Assembly: GCA_016934645.1 (NCBI GenBank)
Contig: JAFGSL010000242.1
Location: forward strand, 1-18,572
DNA from: Anaerolineae bacterium
GTDB taxonomy: Bacteria > Chloroflexota > Anaerolineae > B4-G1 > SLSP01
Direction of reading: 5' to 3'
DNA: 18,572 nucleotides
The notes under the pieces are model-generated. The model had not been told where the DNA came from. It saw only the letters and a list, made by a program, of their open reading frames with translations, and ran no database searches. How positions within the stretch are numbered: the stretch's first letter is position 1; every line of letters starts with the position of its first letter. Below are positions 12,737 to 18,572 of the stretch, one piece after another. The translations under genes and the position numbers were made by a program.

Positions 12737-14080
12737 ATGCGAGTTTTGGTTTTGGCCGATGATCGCTGGCATCCGGCGCAGGTGGCTCGTGAGGGGTTGG
12801 CCCCGCTGACCGAACAGGGTTTTACCTTCGACTGGATTGAGAACCCCGCCGAGTGGTCGGCGGCGCGGATGGCGACATATCCTGTGGTATTGTTTGTCAA
12901 ATCGAACAATGTCTCGGCGACCGACGAGAGCCATTGGATGACCGAGGAGGTTGAGGCGGCTTTCGTGAACCACGTCCGCCGCGGCAATGGCTTGTTGGTC
13001 GTCCATTCCGGTTCCGCCGGGTATGCGCAAACACCGGCGTTCCGCCAGTTGATGGGCGGAGTATTCATCAATCACCCTCCACAATGCCCCGTCACTGTGG
13101 AACCGCAGGTGGGCCATCCTCTGACAGTCGGGAGCGCGCCATTTACCTTGACGGACGAACATTACATGATGGCCCTGGATGATGCGGATGCTGACATCTT
13201 TATGACTACTGCTTCTCAGCACGGCATCCAACCCGGTGGCTGGACGCGCTTCGAAGGTGCGGGACGCGTCTGTATGCTCACGCCCGGTCATAACGTCGAA
13301 GTGTGGCAACATCCTTCCTTCCAGACTTTGTTAAGCAACGCGCTGCACTGGTGTGCGGCGGCGAGGCGAACGGCGTTTGTGACGGGGGCGGATAGGGGAT
13401 TGGGCTTTGGACTCGCGTCTGGCCTTTTGGCGCAGGGATGGCGCGTCTTCGCCGGACAGTATATGACCGAGTGGCCGGAATTGTTCGACCTGGCGGAGCA
13501 ATATCCTGGCGCGTTGCACATTGTCCAACTGGATGTATCTTCGGTGGAGTCGGCGCAGGCGGCAGCACAGGCTGTGGCCGCGCAAATCCCGCACCTCGAT
13601 ATGTTGATCAACAACGCGGGCGTCAGCTCGCCGACCAACCGGCGCACTATCCGCGAGACGCAGGACTACGACGAAATGCACCGGCTGTTCAACATCAACA
13701 GCCTGGGTCCGCTGCGCGTCGTGGAGGCGTTCTTGCCGCTACTGGATCGTGGGACGTTCAAGCGAATGTGCTTTGTCTCCTCCGAGGCGGGTAGTATTGA
13801 GCGCAGCTACCGCGATGCCTGGTTCGGGTATTGTATGTCCAAGGCGGCGCTGAATATGGCGATCAAGAACCTGTTCAACCACCTGCGTCCGGAGGGGTAC
13901 ACTTTTCGCGTCTACCATCCTGGTTGGGTGCGCTCGTACATGGGCGGGCAGAAGAACAACGAGGCCGATCTCGAGCCAGAAGAAGCTGCCACCTATGCGA
14001 TCCCCTTCTTCGTGAACCCACGCGATGACGAAGACCGGCTGGTTCTCGTCGATTATCAGGGCAACGAGTGGCCGTGGTAA
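12737..14080 (+). CDS. Fusion of a ThuA-like domain and a short-chain dehydrogenase
   Basis: A 447-residue protein joining two folds. Residues 1-208 are a ThuA-like (trehalose-utilisation/class I glutamine amidotransferase-like) domain: MRVLVLADDRWHP, GLLVVHSGSAGY (85-96), TDEHYMM (139-145), and GRVCMLTPGHNVEVWQHPSFQTLLSNALHWCA (176-207), the typical final motif. Residues 211-447 are a complete classical SDR with cofactor loop TGADRGLG (216-223), NNAG (292-295), active-site serines S348-S349 and catalytic Y365/K369 in YCMSK. It ends in WPW. There is no stop or frameshift between the halves and the linker is only a few residues. ThuA domains are linked to sugar and 3-keto-glycoside metabolism in some clusters, so a sugar oxidoreductase role is plausible. 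ATG 12737 is preferred, seven bases after GGAGG. Confidence 0.88.
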   Translation: MRVLVLADDRWHPAQVAREGLAPLTEQGFTFDWIENPAEWSAARMATYPVVLFVKSNNVSATDESHWMTEEVEAAFVNHVRRGNGLLVVHSGSAGYAQTPAFRQLMGGVFINHPPQCPVTVEPQVGHPLTVGSAPFTLTDEHYMMALDDADADIFMTTASQHGIQPGGWTRFEGAGRVCMLTPGHNVEVWQHPSFQTLLSNALHWCAAARRTAFVTGADRGLGFGLASGLLAQGWRVFAGQYMTEWPELFDLAEQYPGALHIVQLDVSSVESAQAAAQAVAAQIPHLDMLINNAGVSSPTNRRTIRETQDYDEMHRLFNINSLGPLRVVEAFLPLLDRGTFKRMCFVSSEAGSIERSYRDAWFGYCMSKAALNMAIKNLFNHLRPEGYTFRVYHPGWVRSYMGGQKNNEADLEPEEAATYAIPFFVNPRDDEDRLVLVDYQGNEWPW

Positions 14081-14090
14081 AGGTCTCAAT

Positions 14091-14117
14091 GGATTGAACG
14101 GATGTAACGGATTTTAG
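14091..14117 (+). repeat. Three tandem 9-base units (GGATTGAAC-like)
   Basis: GGATTGAAC, GGATGTAAC and GGATTTTAG run head to tail just after the ThuA-SDR stop. Related sequence (AACGGATTTTGGGATTT..., then GATTTTAGGATTTT) precedes dgoD at 6336-6377, and a single ACGGATTC occurs near 12683. All three lie shortly before gene starts. It appears to be a recurrent intergenic tract of unknown role. Confidence 0.55.
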
Positions 14118-14141
14118 ATTTCTGATTTTGGAGGGGAACTC

Positions 14142-14948
14142 ATGCATCCATTTGCTGAATTGACTGTACCACAAGGTGCGGTGGGCATTCATTGGTTCGA
14201 GCAGAATGCCTACGCGCTCAAGGATTCGCAGGGGACGGTGCTGCTCATTGATCCTTACTTTCCGATGTCTCGCCCGGCGGAGAAATTCATCCGCCCGCAG
14301 CCACCCGTGGTTGAGGCGGAATTCCCCGTTGACTACGTGCTGGTGACCCACCGCCACAGCGATCACACCAACCCGGAGACATTGACGCGCATCCACGCGG
14401 CATGGCCGGACGTCATCCTCATCGGGCCTCCGGAGAGCGTCGCTCAGGTGCTCCGCGAGACCCCCGTCGACGCTGATCACACGATTACCATCAACGCCGG
14501 AGAGTCAGTGGTCGTCGGAGAAATCGTCATCCAGGCGTTCTGGTCCAAACCCCCGCAGGGCGATCCGGCAGCGGGCATCGCGCCGCCGGACGTCACCCAC
14601 CTGGGCTACGTTATAGAGATGGAGGGCATACGGCTCTATGTCACCGGCGACGCCATCAACACCTTTGCCGGTCACGATGATCTGATCGCGCCGATCGCCG
14701 CGTTGAAGCCGGACATTGGCTTCCTCACCACCCATCCCACCGAGGGCGAGTTTCCGTTCTTCGAGGACAGCGTCCGGTTGGCGCAGAAACTTGGGTTGAA
14801 GACGGCGGTTCCCGCGCACTATGCATGTTTTGCGAAGCGGACCTACGATCCGCGGGCATGGGCGGCACTATTCCCTGCCGGCGGACCGCAGCCGTTGATT
14901 ATTCCCTGGAACTCGCACATCGTCTACAGCCCTGAAGAACCTGCATAG
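14142..14948 (+). CDS. UlaG-like metallo-beta-lactamase-fold hydrolase (putative sugar lactonase)
   Basis: A 268-residue cytoplasmic metal-dependent hydrolase of the MBL fold. The zinc motif is H70-R-H72-S-D74-H75, with further likely ligands H153 (VTHLGYVIEMEG), D170 (YVTGDAINT) and H226 (VPAHYACF). The pattern VTHLGYVIEMEGIRLYVTGDA and the surrounding spacing suit the UlaG/YcjI-like MBL group, whose best known member opens L-ascorbate-6-phosphate lactone. This protein is shorter than UlaG (about 350 residues). Between an SDR fusion and an enolase-type enzyme it would fit as a lactonase linking sugar oxidation and dehydration; that assignment is by context. GGAGGGG lies before the ATG at good spacing. 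Confidence 0.83.
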   Translation: MHPFAELTVPQGAVGIHWFEQNAYALKDSQGTVLLIDPYFPMSRPAEKFIRPQPPVVEAEFPVDYVLVTHRHSDHTNPETLTRIHAAWPDVILIGPPESVAQVLRETPVDADHTITINAGESVVVGEIVIQAFWSKPPQGDPAAGIAPPDVTHLGYVIEMEGIRLYVTGDAINTFAGHDDLIAPIAALKPDIGFLTTHPTEGEFPFFEDSVRLAQKLGLKTAVPAHYACFAKRTYDPRAWAALFPAGGPQPLIIPWNSHIVYSPEEPA

Positions 14949-15010
14949 AACGGTACATTGCGCACTGAGAATAAAGATCTCACGACACCAACAATAACGA
15001 AAATGCTTGC

Positions 15011-15057
15011 GCCGGATCACAATCCGGCACAGCGGGGATGGCGGATTGTGATCCGCC
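15011..15057. repeat. Pair of hairpins that are also inverted repeats of each other
   Basis: GCCGGAT-CACA-ATCCGGC (15011-15028) and GGCGGAT-TGTG-ATCCGCC (15040-15057) each form a 7-bp, 4-loop hairpin. In addition GGATCACAATCC in the first is the exact reverse complement of GGATTGTGATCC in the second, so the whole can refold into one longer stem. It sits in the 150-base gap before the enolase gene, about 40 bases upstream of its start, and no coding frame spans it. Confidence 0.75.
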
Positions 15058-15097
15058 TTAAGCTGTGAAATAAAGTCATTCTCACAGGAGCGAAAGC

Positions 15098-16327
15098 ATG
15101 GACCACAATTCACATTCCTCTTTAAATGCACCAGCGACAGATCAGCCTGGCGGTGCGCTCGAGCATTATGAAACACAGGCAGCGCCGCTCCGCCGCCAGG
15201 TGAAGATCACCAAGATTCACGCAATGCAGACCAAGATCGGCACGTTGATCAAAATCGAGACGGATGCCGGCATCGCCGGTTACGGGCCATGCCACGGTTC
15301 TGGCCCGTTCGCCAGGGCCGCCATTGCCGGGCTGGAAGGACCGCGTCTTCCGCACCTGGGGCTGATCGGGAAGGATCCGCTGGCGATCAGCGTGCATTAT
15401 CACAATATGTTCTATGCCTATCCCCAAAGGGCCAGAGTCGTGCAGGTGTTGAGCGGGATCGATATCGCGCTGTGGGATTTGGCGGGCAAGCTTTTGGAGC
15501 AACCGGTCTCCAAACTGCTCGGCGGTAATTTTCGCGACGAAATCCAGCTCTATTCGCACTGTGCTGGCGGCGACTTTTTCGACAAGGCTGCCTGGCACGA
15601 CAGGGCGCAGGAGCTAAAGGACGATCCACGCGGCTTCAAGGCCTTCAAAGTGGACATTCACCACGCGCTGGGCGTTCATATGCAGGAAGCCATCACCAGT
15701 ATAGGTCCGCAGGATGCGCGCAAAGTCCACACGGCTTACACGCTTGCCCGTGAAGCTTTCGGGGACGACATCGACATCATCGTCCATTGCCACGCCGAAC
15801 TGGACGTGCCGAGTGCCATCAAGGTCGCCGAGGCCGTCGAATATATCAAGCCGCTGTTCTACGAAGATCCGCTAGCTCCAGTCTATTCAGAAGCGTGGCT
15901 GGCGCTGCGTCGCACCACACGCCTGCCGCTGATGACGGGCGAGAACATCGAACTGCCCGAAGCCGCGCTGCCCTTTATCCTCAATCAAGCCGTCGATACG
16001 CTCCAGCCTGACCTCATCAATTGCGGCGGTATCACCGGGGCCAAAATCATCGCTGACATCGCGGCGCTGTATCGCATCCCCGTCTGTCTGCACAATGTGA
16101 CCGGCTGGGCGCTGGATATGGCGTCGCAGCAGTGGTCGGCGGCGATCTTCAATTGCCCATTGATGGAGTGTCGCCGCAACGCCGACCGCCCAAAGGAAGC
16201 CGCGAATAACGCGCCGGTCATCGAAAATGGGCGGATGAAGGTTTCCACGCTGCCAGGCCTTGGTCTGGATTTTGACCAGGATTATCTCAAGGCGGCGCGC
16301 GTCGAAGGCGAGCCATGGTGGGGATAA
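15098..16327 (+). CDS. Mandelate racemase/enolase-superfamily protein with altered first metal-ligand position
   Basis: A 409-residue enolase-superfamily enzyme with capping domain (about 35-150) and barrel. Family landmarks are VKITKIHAMQTKIGTLIKIETDAGIAGYG, GIDIALWDLAGKLLEQPVSKLLGG (120-143) and the later GENIELPEAA and LHNVTGW. Second and third metal ligands are E256 (FYEDP) and E282 (GEN), and the barrel-end histidine is H332. The residue where the first carboxylate ligand normally sits (D in IDFHG of the neighbour at 6390) is H230 in IIVHCHAELD. The first 34 residues are a polar, low-complexity extension absent from most members. The ATG is supported by CAGGAG seven bases upstream. It is probably a sugar-acid dehydratase or an isomerase-like relative, with substrate unknown. 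Confidence 0.85.
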   Translation: MDHNSHSSLNAPATDQPGGALEHYETQAAPLRRQVKITKIHAMQTKIGTLIKIETDAGIAGYGPCHGSGPFARAAIAGLEGPRLPHLGLIGKDPLAISVHYHNMFYAYPQRARVVQVLSGIDIALWDLAGKLLEQPVSKLLGGNFRDEIQLYSHCAGGDFFDKAAWHDRAQELKDDPRGFKAFKVDIHHALGVHMQEAITSIGPQDARKVHTAYTLAREAFGDDIDIIVHCHAELDVPSAIKVAEAVEYIKPLFYEDPLAPVYSEAWLALRRTTRLPLMTGENIELPEAALPFILNQAVDTLQPDLINCGGITGAKIIADIAALYRIPVCLHNVTGWALDMASQQWSAAIFNCPLMECRRNADRPKEAANNAPVIENGRMKVSTLPGLGLDFDQDYLKAARVEGEPWWG

Positions 16328-16348
16328 AGACAATCTGGAGGTGATACG

Positions 16349-16861
16349 ATGGACTTTGCTTATCTTAAGAGCCTGATGGCGCAGCACGCTGAGATCGTCC
16401 GGCAACTTACGGAGTTGGTGACGCCCGAACAGGCCAGGTGGAAGCCCGATGCGGAGACTTGGTCGATCCTGGAGATCATTAACCACCTCTATGATGAAGA
16501 ACGCGAGGATTTCCGCACCCACCTGGACGCTATCTTGCATAAGCCGGAAGATCCCTGGTCCGGCATCCGCCCCTTCGAGTGGGTGACGGAGCGCCGCTAC
16601 AACGAGCGCGACCTCGAAACGTCCGTGCAGAACTTCCTTGCGGAGCGTCGTGATTCGCTGAAGTGGCTGGAGAGCCTGGGGACGCCCAATTGGGAGGCGA
16701 GTATGCCAGCGCCCTGGGGCTCTGACATTAGCGCCGGGGATATGTTCGCCTCCTGGGTCATCCACGACCAGTGGCATATCCAGCAGCTTGTTCGCGCCCG
16801 CCGGAACTATGTTATCGCCCAGGTCGCTCCGTATGATGTGGAGTACGCCGGAGAGTTGTAA
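16349..16861 (+). CDS. DinB-family (YfiT/DinB-like four-helix metalloprotein)
   Basis: A 170-residue protein with the DinB four-helix-bundle pattern. The metal-binding triad is visible: H46 in EIINHLYDEERE, and H139 with H143 in VIHDQWHIQQL. The motif WSILEIINHL matches the typical first half and the final helix carries RARRNY. Family members are often thiol-dependent S-transferases or have unknown metal-dependent roles; DNA-damage involvement is only implied by the name. It begins 22 bases after the enolase stop with a strong TGGAGGTGAT site, so it likely shares that transcript. It may be a passenger gene in the sugar cluster. Confidence 0.88.
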   Translation: MDFAYLKSLMAQHAEIVRQLTELVTPEQARWKPDAETWSILEIINHLYDEEREDFRTHLDAILHKPEDPWSGIRPFEWVTERRYNERDLETSVQNFLAERRDSLKWLESLGTPNWEASMPAPWGSDISAGDMFASWVIHDQWHIQQLVRARRNYVIAQVAPYDVEYAGEL

Positions 16862-16955
16862 CTACGGGAAAAATTTTACCACGAATCTACATTGCAGAAA
16901 TGCAGAGCGCACCGGAGCCGTTTTTCTCTGTGGCTATTACTGAGGAGGCCAAACT

Positions 16956-18572
16956 ATGAAATTCACCGATGGATATTGGAACATTCGTGAAGGCGTGACG
17001 CCGCACTATGCGGTGCATGTCTATGATGTGGATGTAGAACCCGATGCGCTGACGGTCTACGCGCCGACCCGGCGGGTGAACCACCGTGGCGATACGCTCA
17101 ACCTGCCTGTGCTCACGGCGCGCTTCTCCTCGCCGATGGAAAACGTCATCCGCGTGCAGGTCTGGCATCACAAAGGTGGGCAACCGCGCAAGCCGGAATT
17201 CACGCTGTACCCGCAGCCCGCGCCGGATGTGGCGGTTCACAACGATGAGGATGCTGCCACGCTGACCAGCGGACAATTGACGGCGCGCGTTGACAAGACC
17301 GGGGACTGGAAAGTGCAGTTCAAAGACGGTGACAAAGTCATCACCGAAAGTGGCTGGCGCGCGCTGGGCATCGTGGACACTCCGGAAGGACGTTTCATCC
17401 ACGAGCAACTGGCGCTCGGGGTGGGGGAGTGCGTGTACGGCCTGGGTGAGCGCTTCACGCCGTTCGTCAAAAACGGCCAGGTCGTCGATCTGTGGCAAGA
17501 GGATGGTGGCACCAGCAGTGAGCAGGCGTACAAAAACATCCCCCTCTACCTGACCAATCGTGGCTACGGCGTCTTCATCAACCACCCGGATAAGGTCTCG
17601 CTGGAGATTGCCTCGGAGAAGGTCGAGCGCGTGCAGTTCAGCGTGCCAGGTGAATATCTGGAATACTTCCTTATCTACGGCCCTACGCCCAAAGAGGTGC
17701 TGGATCGCTACACGGCGCTCACCGGACGGCCCGCATTGCCGCCCGCGTGGTCCTTCGGCCTGTGGCTGACCACGTCCTTCGTCACCGACTATGACGAGGA
17801 CACCGTCACCGGCTTTATCCAGGGTATGGCCGACCGCGACCTGCCGCTCCACGTCTTCCACTTCGACTGCTTCTGGATGAAGGCCTTCCATTGGTGCAAC
17901 TTCGAGTGGGATCCGGCTGTCTTCCCCGATCCGGTGGGGATGCTCCAACGGCTCAAGGCGCGCGGACTCAAGATCTGCGTGTGGATCAACCCCTACATCG
18001 CGCAGCGTTCGGCGCTCTTTGATGAAGGGGTGGAACACGGCTATCTGCTCAAGCGGCCCGACGGCGACGGACGCTTAGCGTCCGTATTCCAGTGGGATAA
18101 GTGGCAGTCGGGGATGGGGCTGGTGGACTTCACCAACCCGGAGGCGTGCCGCTGGTACGGCGACAAACTGCGCGCGCTGGTCGATATGGGTGTGGACTGC
18201 TTCAAGACCGACTTCGGCGAGCGCATTCCTACGGACGTCGTTTACTTCGATGGTTCGGATCCGGTATTGATGCACAACTACTACACGCAACTCTACAACC
18301 AGACGGTGTTCGAGGTGCTGGAAGAGAAACTCGGCAAGGGCGAGGCCACTGTCTTCGCACGCTCAGCTACGACGGGCGGGCAGCAGTATCCTGTCCACTG
18401 GGGCGGCGACAGCACCGCCACTTTTGAGTCGATGTCCGAAAGCCTGCGCGGCGGCCTTTCCCTCGGCATGTCGGGCTTTGGCTTCTGGAGCCACGATATG
18501 GGCGGCTTCGAGCTGACGGCGTCGGCGGACGTGTATAAACGCTGGTGCGCCTTCGGCCTGCTCTCGTCGCAC
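16956..18572 (+). CDS. yicI: GH31 alpha-xylosidase, YicI type (3' truncated by window)
   Basis: The first 539 residues of a glycoside hydrolase family 31 enzyme; the frame stays open to the window edge. YicI-class enzymes remove alpha-xylosyl units such as isoprimeverose from xyloglucan fragments in the cytoplasm, and no signal peptide is seen. Colinearity with YicI is extensive: GVGECVYGLGERFTPFVKNGQ, GGTSSEQAYKNIPLYLTNRGYGV, RPALPPAWSFGLWLTTSF, LPLHVFHFDCFWMKAFHW and KICVWINPYIAQRS. The nucleophile is D419 (KTDFGERIPTD) and the acid/base D485 (HWGGDS). At residues 370-378 (GDGRLASVF) it carries about five more residues than the E. coli enzyme has between KRPDG and QWDKW; they are encoded by a 19-base palindrome. 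GAGGAGG lies seven bases before the ATG. It is last in a plus-strand run of sugar genes. Confidence 0.96.
   Translation, partial: MKFTDGYWNIREGVTPHYAVHVYDVDVEPDALTVYAPTRRVNHRGDTLNLPVLTARFSSPMENVIRVQVWHHKGGQPRKPEFTLYPQPAPDVAVHNDEDAATLTSGQLTARVDKTGDWKVQFKDGDKVITESGWRALGIVDTPEGRFIHEQLALGVGECVYGLGERFTPFVKNGQVVDLWQEDGGTSSEQAYKNIPLYLTNRGYGVFINHPDKVSLEIASEKVERVQFSVPGEYLEYFLIYGPTPKEVLDRYTALTGRPALPPAWSFGLWLTTSFVTDYDEDTVTGFIQGMADRDLPLHVFHFDCFWMKAFHWCNFEWDPAVFPDPVGMLQRLKARGLKICVWINPYIAQRSALFDEGVEHGYLLKRPDGDGRLASVFQWDKWQSGMGLVDFTNPEACRWYGDKLRALVDMGVDCFKTDFGERIPTDVVYFDGSDPVLMHNYYTQLYNQTVFEVLEEKLGKGEATVFARSATTGGQQYPVHWGGDSTATFESMSESLRGGLSLGMSGFGFWSHDMGGFELTASADVYKRWCAFGLLSSH
18067..18085. repeat. 19-base palindrome read in frame inside the GH31 gene
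   Basis: ACGGACGCTTAGCGTCCGT is a perfect inverted repeat with 9-bp arms and one central base. It codes for most of the DGRLAS insertion in the GH31 protein, including a TTA leucine codon that looks uncommon among the CTG/CTC-rich neighbours. The core resembles the intergenic CGGACG/CGTCCG hairpin at 4488-4504. Confidence 0.75.

Noticed and set aside
15887..16777. 296-codon minus-strand frame spanning the enolase and DinB genes
   Set aside because: It is antisense to two genes with good ribosome-binding sites and recognisable domains.
16887..18038. 383-codon open frame on the minus strand
   Set aside because: It is the antisense shadow of the GH31 gene, whose plus-strand translation has family motifs and catalytic residues throughout.
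1..18572. CRISPR arrays, tRNA or rRNA genes, intact insertion sequences
   Set aside because: No regularly spaced repeats, cloverleaf sequence, rRNA segment or transposase-like frame was recognised anywhere in the window.

Overview
The window looks like a chromosomal segment from a free-living, moderately GC-rich environmental bacterium. Stacked toxin-antitoxin genes, several kinds of short intergenic palindromes, plant-sugar catabolism genes and single-membrane-style secreted proteins suggest a Chloroflexota (Anaerolineae-like) genome. This placement is inference from gene content; there is no rRNA or other marker to settle it.

Left end (1-2600): the 3' end of uvrA with a strong terminator, then a toxin-antitoxin island. 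A well-formed promoter (629-657) drives a ribbon-helix-helix antitoxin, an overlapping MazF-type toxin and an XRE-type regulator. Next comes a decayed second copy of the mazE/mazF junction, which ends exactly at the 3' end of a converging hicAB pair. hicA has a near-consensus promoter so close to its start codon that the transcript is probably leaderless.

Left-centre (2600-5250), minus strand: a TIM-barrel glycosidase-like protein, a VOC/glyoxalase enzyme and a small membrane-anchored unknown, separated by inverted-repeat elements. A 28-bp perfect palindrome lies just upstream of a plus-strand promoter.

Centre (5245-9660): an extended SDR (NAD-dependent epimerase/dehydratase type) and a DgoD-type sugar-acid dehydratase share a strand and end at a 15-bp bidirectional terminator. 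A secreted multidomain subtilase converges on that terminator.

Centre-right (9946-12640): a divergent redox locus. On the minus strand are an 8-domain-style membrane flavocytochrome (ferric reductase-like) and a previously unlisted 33-residue membrane miniprotein. On the plus strand is a membrane-anchored pentaheme cytochrome c. The two promoters overlap at their -10 boxes. The set could pass electrons from NAD(P)H through heme b to an extracytoplasmic multiheme protein.

Right end (12737-18572), all plus strand: a ThuA-like/SDR fusion, an UlaG-like metallo-lactonase, an enolase-superfamily enzyme with an altered first metal-ligand position, a DinB-like protein and a YicI-type GH31 alpha-xylosidase cut by the window edge. 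With the genes at 5245-7493 and 2611-3942 this reads as carbohydrate catabolism: glycoside release, oxidation to a sugar acid or lactone, lactone opening and dehydration. No transporter or dedicated regulator is visible, and the substrates are not determined by the sequence. The most unusual items are the ThuA-SDR fusion, the divergent redox locus with its miniprotein, the enolase with His at a metal-ligand position, and a palindromic element apparently read in frame inside the GH31 gene.
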